Shown here: positions 47,054-55,416 of the stretch, piece by piece
How the letters are laid out: each line of letters starts with the position of its first letter
Numbering within the stretch: the stretch's first letter is position 1
From: Comamonas testosteroni
GTDB lineage: Bacteria; Pseudomonadota; Gammaproteobacteria; Burkholderiales; Burkholderiaceae_C
Reading direction: 5' to 3'
DNA length: 64,000 nt
NCBI RefSeq assembly: GCF_003569915.1
Contig: NZ_KZ984460.1
Coordinates: 1-64,000, forward strand
Translations under genes and position numbers: made by a program
Notes under the pieces: model-generated
The model's database searches: none
Seen by the model: only the letters and a program-made list of their open reading frames with translations
Told to the model about the DNA's origin: nothing

Positions 47054-47542
47054 TTACAAGCAGGAATGCTGTCTGAGCCAAATCCGGGCTTGCTGGCAGA
47101 CTAGACGCAACTGCGCAGCCGCTTCCAACTCAAATTGAAGACCGGAGGCAAAGTAGTCCAGCGAGACCTCATGCAAAGCGTTTTTCAGCGCGCTGTCACT
47201 GACAAAGTCACTGGCCAGAAAGCTTTGATAGCCAGGTTTGTCCGCCAGACAGACGCGTACCGCACGCTCATAAAGATTCAATGTGTTTCTGGCATTGACG
47301 TTTTGCAGCATGTCAGCCATCTCCCTCAGATACCCGCCTTGGGCATTGAAAAACAGCTGGGCAAAACCGCCCTGATGCAGATTGCGGGCGATAAACGCCG
47401 CCAGCATGACGTCAGTCACTGCCTGAGAAACGGGCTGCTGCGGATCAGCCCTGTTCTTCAAGGCTTGCTGCAGCCGCGCACCCAAATCCAGCAGCTCTTC
47501 GTGCGACACGGCATCTTCTGGTAAAGAGTTCTCAGCAGTCAT
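47054..47542 (-). CDS. DUF4375/DMP19-like protein
   Basis: The 162-residue cytoplasmic protein is helical. The segment AFIARNLHQGGFAQLFFNAQGGY resembles the core of DUF4375 (NGGFxQFFxN), a family seen near toxin-immunity and phage genes. The ATG at 47542 is preferred; seven more codons are open. It has no partner gene. Function unknown. Confidence 0.65.
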   Translation of the reverse strand: MTAENSLPEDAVSHEELLDLGARLQQALKNRADPQQPVSQAVTDVMLAAFIARNLHQGGFAQLFFNAQGGYLREMADMLQNVNARNTLNLYERAVRVCLADKPGYQSFLASDFVSDSALKNALHEVSLDYFASGLQFELEAAAQLRLVCQQARIWLRQHSCL

Positions 47543-47824
47543 TGCGGGCTCCAGGGCAATCAAATCGAATCAAACCAAATCCCAATGCCCATCCTAGCGG
47601 CGACGGGTGTGCCCGATGCTGAACACTCTTCTGCGCTCATCTTTGTTACTTAAATCAATGAATTGTTAATACCTATTAAAGGTTACATCCTACAAGTAAT
47701 TTCCTATCAACCTTCATATTTAAAATCTATCGACTTATATTTTTCAATAGCTAATCATCAGATCATTACCCCAAGGCAAACGCGATGCGATCCACGCAAC
47801 GCGGCACACACAAGGGGACTCATC

Positions 47825-47995
47825 ATGATCGGACTGTCTTTCGCTGCAATTCTGGGCTTCAAGTTTGGTTCCAGCTTCCAGACCGGTTCTCTGTTCATCG
47901 GCGGTGCCATGGGCGCTGCAGCCAGCACGGTCGCATTCATTCTGGGCAGCGATGTGGTGCAGAACTACCCTCACCTGATTCCCGCCCTGTTCTGA
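47825..47995 (+). CDS. 57-residue hydrophobic peptide
   Basis: MIGLSFAAILGFKFGSSF... contains two short glycine-rich hydrophobic segments and probably sits in the inner membrane. AAGGGG precedes the ATG. No toxin or cyd-type motif is seen. The 260 bp upstream are AT-rich and hold no other gene. Confidence 0.5.
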   Translation: MIGLSFAAILGFKFGSSFQTGSLFIGGAMGAAASTVAFILGSDVVQNYPHLIPALF

Positions 47996-48066
47996 TCGCC
48001 CCATCAAAAAAGGGCCGCCGAAACCTGTTCAGCAGCCCTGGCGCTTCATAGTGAAGCGACTGGTTT

Positions 48067-48936
48067 TCACAAAGGCTGGCGGCCTGCACGCAGCTCGGCG
48101 GCAATCTGCTCCAGCACTGCAGGCAAATCGGCCACGCTGCGCACCACATAGTGGGCACCAGCCTGCTTGAGCTTGGCCTCGGCCACGGCCACACGGGCAT
48201 CCACCTCGGCAGCGTCGGCCTTGGCAAACTCCGCCACGCTATAGCCCACTTCGTTGCCAGACAGGCTCAGGCCCACGGTCCACATGCCTGCGCGCAGACC
48301 TTCTTCAATACCGGGCACGGTGTCATCGACCTTCACGCAGGCACGCACATCGCCAATGCCCAGAGCCAGCACATTGGCCAGCGCCATGAACGGGCCGGGG
48401 CGGCCACCGGCGGCCAGTTCATCACCAGCGACCACATGGTCGGGCTTGATACCTGCCGCTTCGGCCTGAGGCAGCAGTTGGTTCAGCACCTCACGCGGGT
48501 AGCCCGAGCAAGAGCCCACCTTCAGGCCCTTGGCACGCAACCACTGCAGCAGCTCTACCGCGCCTTCAATCGGTGCCGAGAACTCGCCCACCTTGGCAAT
48601 CTGCATGGGCATGAAGCGGGCGTAGATGGCATCCACATCGTCATTTGTGGGCGTACGGCCGAAGGTGGCCTGCCATTGGGCGGCAATGCTTTCGTCCTGC
48701 AGCAGCTGGTGGATATGGTCCCACTTGGACAGGCCCATGGGCCCACGCGCCTGCGCCAGCGTGATGGTGATGCCGAAGGTGGCAAAAGCCTCCACAAAGA
48801 TCTGCGTGGGAGCCAGCGAGCCAAAGTCCACCAACGTGCCAGCCCAGTCAAAGATGACGGCTTGCAGCGGCGACAGATCAGCTGCATTGGCGGATTGCGA
48901 CAGAGCCTGAGTTTCAGTGTGAGCGATGGAGTTCAT
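48067..48936 (-). CDS. phnX: phosphonoacetaldehyde hydrolase
   Basis: PhnX splits phosphonoacetaldehyde into acetaldehyde and phosphate. The 289-residue HAD-fold protein has the nucleophile Asp30 in VIFDWAGTLVD and the Schiff-base Lys in MGLSKWDHI (about 69). GSCSGYPREV and VKVDDTVPGIEEG also match. The ATG at 48936 is chosen; a TTG seven codons upstream is weaker. It is the last gene of the phosphonate block, 42 bp after the iron alcohol dehydrogenase. Confidence 0.95.
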   Translation of the reverse strand: MNSIAHTETQALSQSANAADLSPLQAVIFDWAGTLVDFGSLAPTQIFVEAFATFGITITLAQARGPMGLSKWDHIHQLLQDESIAAQWQATFGRTPTNDDVDAIYARFMPMQIAKVGEFSAPIEGAVELLQWLRAKGLKVGSCSGYPREVLNQLLPQAEAAGIKPDHVVAGDELAAGGRPGPFMALANVLALGIGDVRACVKVDDTVPGIEEGLRAGMWTVGLSLSGNEVGYSVAEFAKADAAEVDARVAVAEAKLKQAGAHYVVRSVADLPAVLEQIAAELRAGRQPL

Positions 48937-48978
48937 GATGTTCAGAGACAGGTTCAACGAAAGTGGGTCAAGTGAGAT

Positions 48979-50067
48979 TCAGGCCAGAGCACGAATAAAG
49001 TTGCGCCCACGCGGGCCGCTGGCGGCCTTGTGCACCATGGCCTGCCAGGCATCGGGCTGCACACCGTAGTGCGCGGGGTCGGTGGCGACGCCCAGGTTTT
49101 GCAGAAAGTTCTGCAGGCGCTCCACGGCTACGGCGGGCGTCATGGCATCAAAGATGGAGAGCAACGCGGCATCGGCTACTGCGTCAGCACCCAGCGCCAT
49201 CTCCAACACCAGCGGCAGGCTGAATGAGCAGGCGATGCCATGCGGCACGCCGTGCTGCAGCGTGATGTCGTAGGACAGCGAATGCGCAAGCGCCGTCTTG
49301 GTGTTGGAGAACGCCAGCCCGGCCAGCAACGCGGCCTGAGCCATATCGGCGCGCAGCTGCAGATTGCCAAGGTCTTGCATCAGAGCAGGCAGCGTGGCCA
49401 TGGTGCGGCGTGCCGATTGCACAGCCAGCGCCATCGATACAGGGTTGCGGTTGACGTTCCAGATCGATTCCAGTGCGTGCGAGAGCGCATCCAGACCCGA
49501 GGCCAGCGTGGCAGCTGCGGGCAAACTGACCATGAGTTCGGCGTCGATGATGGCCGCCTCGGGCCAGGTGCAAGCCTGATGCAGAGAGTACTTCTGGCCT
49601 GCTGCCTGATCCCAGATCGTGGCCCAGGGCGTGACTTCGCTGCCCGTGCCTGCGGTGGTTGGAATTGCAATCAAATGCTTGTGCAGTCCAGATGTTAATT
49701 GCCCACCTTGCTTCAAAATTGAGAGCAATTCATCAAAACAACCTGAAGGTGTTGCGCAGAGCAGCGCCTTGGCGGAATCAATCGCGCTGCCGCCGCCCAG
49801 TGCCACGATCACGGGCACATCGGCATGCTCGCACTGCACCTGTTCGTACAGCGGGGCCAGCCATTGCACATCGGGGTTGGGCTGGATGCTGTCGATCACG
49901 CCGCGCAGCTGTTCGCCGATCAGGCTGCGCACACGCTGCACCAGGCCCAGGCCATCGGCCTCAGGAAACGTGACCAGCAGGCAGTTGCGACCGGCCAGCA
50001 GCGCGGGCAACTGGTTAAGGCTGCCATTGCCTGCAGTGATGTGCACGGGGTTGTGATAAGTCCACAC
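48979..50067 (-). CDS. iron-containing alcohol dehydrogenase, phosphonoacetaldehyde reductase type
   Basis: The 362-residue group III dehydrogenase has the NAD-binding GGGSAID, the PTTAGTGSEVTPWA region and the metal His set around LDALSHALES and the later HGVPHGIACS. Neighbouring phnX and phnDCE point to phosphonoacetaldehyde or acetaldehyde as substrate; similar proteins are called PsrA/PhpC. It may equally run in reverse, oxidising 2-hydroxyethylphosphonate. An AT-rich patch at about 49670-49745 encodes the segment before IAIPTTAGTG. Confidence 0.88.
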   Translation of the reverse strand: MWTYHNPVHITAGNGSLNQLPALLAGRNCLLVTFPEADGLGLVQRVRSLIGEQLRGVIDSIQPNPDVQWLAPLYEQVQCEHADVPVIVALGGGSAIDSAKALLCATPSGCFDELLSILKQGGQLTSGLHKHLIAIPTTAGTGSEVTPWATIWDQAAGQKYSLHQACTWPEAAIIDAELMVSLPAAATLASGLDALSHALESIWNVNRNPVSMALAVQSARRTMATLPALMQDLGNLQLRADMAQAALLAGLAFSNTKTALAHSLSYDITLQHGVPHGIACSFSLPLVLEMALGADAVADAALLSIFDAMTPAVAVERLQNFLQNLGVATDPAHYGVQPDAWQAMVHKAASGPRGRNFIRALA

Positions 50068-50110
50068 GGGAAAATCTTTCAGAGAGAAATTTTGGGTAAA
50101 ACCTGCCCCA

Positions 50111-50152
50111 AGCTCTTAATTCATAAGCGCTTGCAGCTCATATTTCAGGAGT
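50111..50152 (-). repeat. Comamonadaceae-type short repeat
   Basis: On the minus strand ATATGAGCTGCAAGCGCTTA then TGAATTAAGAGCT fits the family. It lies between phnE and the dehydrogenase gene. Confidence 0.6.
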
Positions 50153-50158
50153 TTTAAG

Positions 50159-50187
50159 ACTGGCTGAGTCAGAGCGACTCAGCCAGT
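50159..50187 (-). terminator. strong hairpin after phnE
   Basis: ACTGGCTGAGTC pairs perfectly with GACTCAGCCAGT across 5 nt. On the minus strand the tail CTTAAAAC is only moderately T-rich, so it may be a partial terminator or an mRNA-stabilising hairpin between phnDCE and the downstream genes. Confidence 0.6.
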
Positions 50188-50190
50188 GAA

Positions 50191-51030
50191 TCAGTGGCGC
50201 GAGCCTTGCTGGATGCGGCTTCTCAACCAGTTGGACGCCATATCCGCTGCAATCACCATCACAGTGATCACGATGATGCAGGTGGCGGTTTCCTGGTAGC
50301 GGAACAGCTTGAGGCTGCTGACCAGCTCAAAGCCCAGACCGCCCGCGCCCACCATGCCCAGCACGGTGGCAGAGCGCAGATTGACTTCAAAGCGGTACAG
50401 CACCACGGCAATCCAGGCGGTGATGACTTGCGGCACCACGCCAAAGGCAATGATCTGCAACTGGCTGGCACCGGCGCTGCGCAAGGCTTGCAGCGGGCCA
50501 TCGTCAATCTCTTCAATCGCCTCGGCAAAGAACTTGGCCAGCATGCCCATGCCGTGCAGCGCCAGGGCCAGTACGCCGGGGAAAGGGCCCAGCCCTACGG
50601 CCGAGACAAATACCAGAGCCAGAATCAGTTCGTTGATGCTGCGCACCACATTCAAAAACTGGCGCGTGATGCGGCGCAGCCAGTGCCAGCTGTGCAGATT
50701 GCTGGCCGCGATAAAAGACAGCGGAAGCGCCAGAATCACGCTGAGCAAAGTACCCCAGATGGCGATCTGAATCGTCTCCAGCGCCGGTGCCCACAGGCGC
50801 GGCAGGATTTCCATATCGGGCGGCACGGAGCGCGACAGAAAGTCGCCAATCTGCGGCATGCCATTGGCCAGCTCGCCCCAGCTCATCTGCGCGCCCGCCG
50901 CGCTCCAGTGCAGCACCCAGCCAATGGCCAAGGCCAGCGCAGCGTAGCCCAGCCAGCCGCCAGTGCTTTCGGGGCGGCCAGCGGTCCACTGCCAGCTATC
51001 GCGCTGTGAATTCATGCTTGTGCTGTTCAT
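50191..51030 (-). CDS. phnE: phosphonate ABC transporter permease
   Basis: The 279-residue inner-membrane permease has about six helices and the conserved EAA-type loop EIDDGPLQALRSAGASQLQIIAFGVVPQ. The family block ATVLGMVGAGGLGFEL is present. The start overlaps the phnC stop by one base (TGATG), so I use the ATG at 51030. Confidence 0.95.
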   Translation of the reverse strand: MNSTSMNSQRDSWQWTAGRPESTGGWLGYAALALAIGWVLHWSAAGAQMSWGELANGMPQIGDFLSRSVPPDMEILPRLWAPALETIQIAIWGTLLSVILALPLSFIAASNLHSWHWLRRITRQFLNVVRSINELILALVFVSAVGLGPFPGVLALALHGMGMLAKFFAEAIEEIDDGPLQALRSAGASQLQIIAFGVVPQVITAWIAVVLYRFEVNLRSATVLGMVGAGGLGFELVSSLKLFRYQETATCIIVITVMVIAADMASNWLRSRIQQGSRH

Positions 51031-51863
51031 CAGATTGCTCCTGCGGTGGTAGCAAGCTGTGCGCTGCTGGCAAGCCACTGGCCTGCGGGCGTGCGCATGA
51101 TTGCGCCTTCAGCTGTAGAGGCATCCGCCTGCTGCGGCTCGGTGTTGTAGATGGCGTTGAGCGCCGCTTCGTCCAGCTCGGCGGGCTGGCCATCAAACAC
51201 CATGCGGCCTTGCGACAGACCTACGATGCGGTCGCCAAATTCCTTGGCGTAGTCCACCTGGTGCAGATTGCAGACCACGGCAATGCCCATCTCGCGCGTG
51301 GCATCGCGCAAGTACTGCAGCACGCTGCGTGCGGTTTTGGGGTCCAGGCTGGCCACGGGTTCGTCGGCCAGAATCACCTGCGGCTGCTGAGCCAGAGCGC
51401 GGGCAATGCCCACGCGCTGCATCTGGCCGCCAGACAAGGCTTCGGTGCGCTCCAGCGCCTTGTGAGCCAGACCCACGCGTTCCAGACATTGGTCTGCCAA
51501 CGCAATATCGCTGTGCTTGAAGAACTGCAGCACCGAAGCCAGCGTGCCCACCTGGCCCAGGCGCCCGGTCAGCACGTTCTTGCGCACCGACAGGCGCTGC
51601 ACCAGGTTGTGGTGCTGAAACACCATGGCCACATGGCGGGCCAGTTCGCGGCGGGAATGCTTTTGCATCAGGTCGATACCACCCACATGCAGTGTTCCGC
51701 TGTCCGGCTGGTTCAGGCCATTCATGCAGCGCAGCAGCGTGGATTTGCCTGCGCCGGACAGGCCCAGCATCACCACAAACTCACCGGCCTTCACATCCAT
51801 GTCTATGCCATGCAGCACATGGTTGCTGCCATAGCTTTTGCGCAGATTGCGGATGGTGATCAT
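51030..51863 (-). CDS. phnC: phosphonate ABC transporter ATP-binding protein
   Basis: The 277-residue ATPase has Walker A GLSGAGKST (about 34-42), the signature LSGGQMQRVGIARAL and Walker B VILADEPVASLD. It energises PhnE. It overlaps phnD by 4 nt (ATGA) and phnE by one base, so the transporter is a tightly coupled operon. Confidence 0.96.
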   Translation of the reverse strand: MITIRNLRKSYGSNHVLHGIDMDVKAGEFVVMLGLSGAGKSTLLRCMNGLNQPDSGTLHVGGIDLMQKHSRRELARHVAMVFQHHNLVQRLSVRKNVLTGRLGQVGTLASVLQFFKHSDIALADQCLERVGLAHKALERTEALSGGQMQRVGIARALAQQPQVILADEPVASLDPKTARSVLQYLRDATREMGIAVVCNLHQVDYAKEFGDRIVGLSQGRMVFDGQPAELDEAALNAIYNTEPQQADASTAEGAIMRTPAGQWLASSAQLATTAGAI

Positions 51864-52735
51864 TTCATCTTCCCCAGGTCCAGATTCAGGGCCTTGGCGG
51901 TGTTGCGCACCACGTCGTAAGCCTTGTCATTGGTGGGTGCAAAGCCATTCAGCTCGCCACGATCGCCCCAGGGCAGTCCTTTGATCTCGGCCATGGCAGC
52001 GGCCACTTTCTGCTTGGTGGCGGCATCCAGATTCTTGCGCCAGGCCATGGGCGATTCGGGAATGGCTTGCGAGCGCCACACCACCTGAAAGTCTTCGGCC
52101 TTCACCAGACCCTTGGTCACGGCGTTGGCAAAGATGGGGTCGGCCACCGCAGCCGCATCAACCTTGCCATTGGCCACAGCCATGATGCTGGCGTCGTGCG
52201 AGCCCGAGAAGATCACGCGCGAGAAATACTTGTCGGTATCAATGCTCTCGCCCTTCAAGCCCGCCTTGGGGAACAGGTGGCCGGATGCCGAGCTGGGGTC
52301 CACAAAGGCAAAAGTCTTGCCCTGCAGCTGGGGCACAGTGGTCAGGCTCTTGTCCTTCTTGGTGATGATGATGCTGTGGTACGAGCTTTGGCCAGTCTTC
52401 TTGGTCACCGGAATCGCAAAGGCTTCGGCATTGGCCAGCTGGCTGGCCAGCACATACGAGAAGGGGCCGAAGTAGGCAATATCGATCTTGCCCGAGCGCA
52501 TGGCCTCGATCACGCCGTTGTAGTCGTTGGCCACAAAGGGCCTGACCTTCATGCCGGTCTTGGCGGCCAGCTGGTCCATCACCTTCTGGCTGGCGCGCAT
52601 CATGGCCAGCGCGTCTTCGGAAGGGATCAGGCCCACGCGCAGTTCGGTGGGTTGCTGCGCCATGGCGCCACCTGCAATGCCCAGAGCCAAACTGGCAACA
52701 GTGGCCTTGAGCCAGGTTTTGCGGGTCATCTTCAT
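51860..52735 (-). CDS. phnD: phosphonate ABC transporter substrate-binding protein
   Basis: A signal peptide (MKMTRKTWLKATVASLALGIAGGAMAQ) precedes a periplasmic fold with RVGLIPSEDALAMM, AYFGPFSYVLA and DPSSASGHLFP, all family-typical. The ATG at 52735 has AAAGGA at good spacing; ATGs further upstream are too close to it. First gene of phnDCE, divergent from a LysR regulator. Confidence 0.95.
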   Translation of the reverse strand: MKMTRKTWLKATVASLALGIAGGAMAQQPTELRVGLIPSEDALAMMRASQKVMDQLAAKTGMKVRPFVANDYNGVIEAMRSGKIDIAYFGPFSYVLASQLANAEAFAIPVTKKTGQSSYHSIIITKKDKSLTTVPQLQGKTFAFVDPSSASGHLFPKAGLKGESIDTDKYFSRVIFSGSHDASIMAVANGKVDAAAVADPIFANAVTKGLVKAEDFQVVWRSQAIPESPMAWRKNLDAATKQKVAAAMAEIKGLPWGDRGELNGFAPTNDKAYDVVRNTAKALNLDLGKMK

Positions 52736-52806
52736 GGAATTCATCCTTTGTATTGCGATCGTTCGCAACACTGTTTGTGCTGCGTTGGGATGAATCGTAG
52801 AGAAGA

Positions 52807-52823
52807 CATATGACTGTCATGTG
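52807..52823. promoter_or_regulatory. LysR-type site candidate between phnD and lysR
   Basis: ATGACTGTCAT (52810-52820) is a perfect odd palindrome within CATATGACTGTCATGTG. It sits about 62 bp from the LysR start and 75 bp from phnD, a usual place for the regulator's site. Confidence 0.4.
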
Positions 52824-52881
52824 AAGGTTTCAAAATGAGTTTGAACAGCTTCCATAGATCAAACCTTGAGATGAAATTTTC

Positions 52882-53763
52882 ATGAGCACCGCCCGCTACC
52901 GCAGCTTCCTCGCCGTGGCCCAGCAAGGCAGCCTGAGCGCCGCAGCCCGCGCACTGGGCGTGAGCCAGCCCACAGTCTCCAGCCAGATCGCTACGCTTGA
53001 GCGGCAAAGTCAGATTGAGCTTTTTCACCGCCAGGGCTATCGCATGTCACTGACCGCGGCGGGTCACAAGCTGCAGCAACTTGCGCAAAAACTACTGGCG
53101 CTTGAGTCAGAAGCCGAGTACTTTTTGCGGGACTCGGGCAAGCTCAATCAGGGCGAACTCAAGATCGGCGCCGTGGGGCCGTTTCATGTGATCGAGATGG
53201 TGGCGGCCTACCGCGCGCGCCACCCTGGCATGCAGTTGTCGATTCGCATGGGTAACTCACAGCAGGTGCTTCAGGACCTGGAAAACTACAGCACCGATGT
53301 GGCGGTGCTTGCAGGCCTGTACGACCGGCCAGAGCTGGTGGCGCGCGAATATGCGCGCCACGCCATCATTGTGTTTGCGCATGTGGAGCACCCGTTTGCC
53401 CGGCGCGATCAAGTTGACATTGCCGAGCTGCAGGGCCAGCCCCTGCTTTTGCGCGAGCATGGCTCCACCACCCGTCTGGCCATGGAAAAAGCCCTGGGCG
53501 CAGCGGGCGTCAAGCCTCAGCTGGGCCTTGAAATCGGCAGCCGTGAAGCCATACGCGAAGCCGTGGCGCGCGGGCTGGGTCTGGGTGCCGTATCCGAAGC
53601 CGAATTCATTGCCGACCCGCGCTTCAAGCCTGTGCGCATTGCGGGCGACCCGGCCAGCACCACGACCTATGTGTATTGCATGAAGGAGCGCAGCGAGAGC
53701 TTGCTGGTGCGCTCGTTTATGAACGCCATCGAGGGCGAGGCAGGGTCAAGATCACCAACCTAG
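52882..53763 (+). CDS. LysR-family regulator of the phosphonate operon
   Basis: The 293-residue protein has an N-terminal winged HTH (YRSFLAVAQQGSLSAAARALGVSQPTVSSQIATLE) and a C-terminal effector domain. Divergent placement next to phnDCE suggests it activates phosphonate uptake and use, possibly independently of Pho control. Its TAG stop lies within the terminal repeat of the MITE-like element, so the last codons before it may have been altered by insertion. Confidence 0.92.
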   Translation: MSTARYRSFLAVAQQGSLSAAARALGVSQPTVSSQIATLERQSQIELFHRQGYRMSLTAAGHKLQQLAQKLLALESEAEYFLRDSGKLNQGELKIGAVGPFHVIEMVAAYRARHPGMQLSIRMGNSQQVLQDLENYSTDVAVLAGLYDRPELVAREYARHAIIVFAHVEHPFARRDQVDIAELQGQPLLLREHGSTTRLAMEKALGAAGVKPQLGLEIGSREAIREAVARGLGLGAVSEAEFIADPRFKPVRIAGDPASTTTYVYCMKERSESLLVRSFMNAIEGEAGSRSPT

Positions 53764-54027
53764 GGCCTGTTCACATAACCCTCGGGGTCGCGCAAGCTGG
53801 ACAGGACTGCCGATGCGCGACGCGTGATGCAGTGCGGGTCGGGACCCGCACAAGGCGCGCAACAAAGCAGTGGTAGCCCTGCCCAGCTTGCCCTTCGGGT
53901 TGGAAATCTTGGGCGGTCTGCGGCGTTGCAGGTACTTGCAAGGTACCTACCTTGCTGCGTCCCTGCGCCTTGCATCCCATCCCAAGATTCCCAACGCGAT
54001 CCCCGTGCGTTATGTGAACAGGCCCTA
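53761..54027. mobile_element. MITE-like element with 19-bp perfect terminal inverted repeats
   Basis: TAGGGCCTGTTCACATAAC (53761-53779) is exactly inverted at 54009-54027. The 267-bp interior has no transposase. Both ends lie in CTAG, which may be a 4-bp target duplication. Internally GGTACTTGCAAGGTACC forms a smaller hairpin. It must have been mobilised in trans; the parent element is not in the window. Confidence 0.85.
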
Positions 54028-54996
54028 GTCATCCTCGGCCGGCACCAGGCTGCGAATGAATTGCGCAAAGTTATCGGCCAGATAACTGATTTCGTAGTCC
54101 GACTCCTGATCGATCGAGACCACACAAGGCTCGCCCTCTGGCCCGCAGTCCGAGTAGTCCAGAACAATCATCTGATGACCCGCGCTGATCGTGTCACCGA
54201 TCACCACACCGATGGCCGGGTAACGCCATTCATCCATCCAGAACCGCGAGCCCATGCTGCCGCACAGCGAATACTCCTTGCTGCGATCCATGCCATAAAT
54301 GCTCTCCACGGAATATGCCGCCGGAGTCCAGTCACGCACCAAGGCATTCGGAAAAGCGTTGCGCGTCAGCATCCCGCCGTTGCGCTGTGCCATCAGTGCC
54401 TTGTAAGCCGATGGCAGCCGGTAACCCAACTCGGCTTCCACCGACGCGACCTCATCGGCTGTGGGGACGCTTCCTGTGTATTTTTCTCTGGAGTAATCGC
54501 AGTCATCCCATAGCCCTTCCAGGTCTGCTGCCGTGAAGTCGGCCTCCAGAGGCTGCTTGCTGCGCGCCGCCCTGCGCCGGGCTTCAAAAGCTTTCATCTC
54601 CACCCGGCGCGGAGCCCAGGTCTCGGCCCGATCCACCCATTTGCTCACCAGCTTGGGGTAATAAGTGCCGGGCAGCTCGTCAATCTCTTCCAGCCCCAGA
54701 CTCTGTGCCTTGCGAAACCACGGCAAGGCTTCGTCCTCACGGTGCAAGGGCCACAGCGCCAGCGCGCGGCGCAGGCAGTACCAGGGTTCGTCACTGCAGC
54801 GAGCTTCCATGCCTTCAAGTATTTCAAGCGCTGCGGTGAATTCGTCTTCATTGATCAGCGCCCGCGCCAGCAGGCTCAGCAGCTCATCGCTGCGCTCCTT
54901 CTCAGGCAATCCAAGAATCGCGCTTTTGATCTGATCATGCTCTTTGGCTGCATGCTTGGTGGCGAGCTGGGTCAGAAGTTCGGGGAGTGAGTTCAT
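54025..54996 (-). CDS. SUKH (SMI1/KNR4)-type protein with helical repeat N terminus
   Basis: The 323-residue protein has TPR-like helices in the first 110 residues (LLARALINEDEFTAALEILEGM). A SUKH-type domain follows in the C-terminal half (SVEAELGYRLPSAYKALM, NGGMLTRNAF, WRYPAIGVVIGDTISAGHQ). SUKH proteins are commonly immunity proteins of polymorphic toxins. Its TAG stop is supplied by the MITE end. No toxin gene is adjacent. Confidence 0.82.
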   Translation of the reverse strand: MNSLPELLTQLATKHAAKEHDQIKSAILGLPEKERSDELLSLLARALINEDEFTAALEILEGMEARCSDEPWYCLRRALALWPLHREDEALPWFRKAQSLGLEEIDELPGTYYPKLVSKWVDRAETWAPRRVEMKAFEARRRAARSKQPLEADFTAADLEGLWDDCDYSREKYTGSVPTADEVASVEAELGYRLPSAYKALMAQRNGGMLTRNAFPNALVRDWTPAAYSVESIYGMDRSKEYSLCGSMGSRFWMDEWRYPAIGVVIGDTISAGHQMIVLDYSDCGPEGEPCVVSIDQESDYEISYLADNFAQFIRSLVPAEDD

Positions 54997-55050
54997 GCAA
55001 GTTTTCTCAAAATGCGCTGTTATGCATCAGCCATAGGCTTAAGCAAATCG

Positions 55051-55407
55051 TCATGGGCCGTGAGTCGCACTCACGATCCCAAACATAAACCATATCGGCG
55101 TTGCAAGCGCCACGACGAGTGCTCCAAGTCCTCGAACAAGCTCCCCTCGCACCATGGCAGATATTCCCCAGAAAAAACCGACAGGCGAAAGCAGAGATGC
55201 CACTGCGCCAAGAAGCCAAAAATAGGCCATCACCAACGGCAATTTATGTGCCCAGCTCACCCATACAGACACAAGCGCAAATATGCATGTTTGCGCGAAG
55301 CAAACCATGGCACAGAACGCCCCGAAGTCCAGAGACTTTGACTGAAGTTTTTCAGGAGAAAGCACACAATGCTCCTCTTTCTTGGGGTTTGGTAGCACCC
55401 ACGCCAT
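55051..55407 (-). CDS. small membrane protein, unknown
   Basis: The 118-residue protein has about three hydrophobic segments (MVCFAQTCIFALVSVWVSW, LPLVMAYFWLLGAVASLL, ALVVALATPIWFMFGIV). No family is recognised. GC content is lower than in neighbours, consistent with acquired DNA. It lies between two SUKH-type genes and may be part of an immunity cassette. Confidence 0.6.
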   Translation of the reverse strand: MAWVLPNPKKEEHCVLSPEKLQSKSLDFGAFCAMVCFAQTCIFALVSVWVSWAHKLPLVMAYFWLLGAVASLLSPVGFFWGISAMVRGELVRGLGALVVALATPIWFMFGIVSATHGP

Positions 55408-55416
55408 TGGCTTTGT

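Noticed and set aside
49669..49745. AT-rich patch in the iron alcohol dehydrogenase gene as another repeat copy
   Set aside because: The ATAGCT and GGACT blocks are not in the right order or spacing.
53780..54008. Possible protein encoded in the MITE interior
   Set aside because: Open frames here are short, overlap in several phases, and have no start site or domain.
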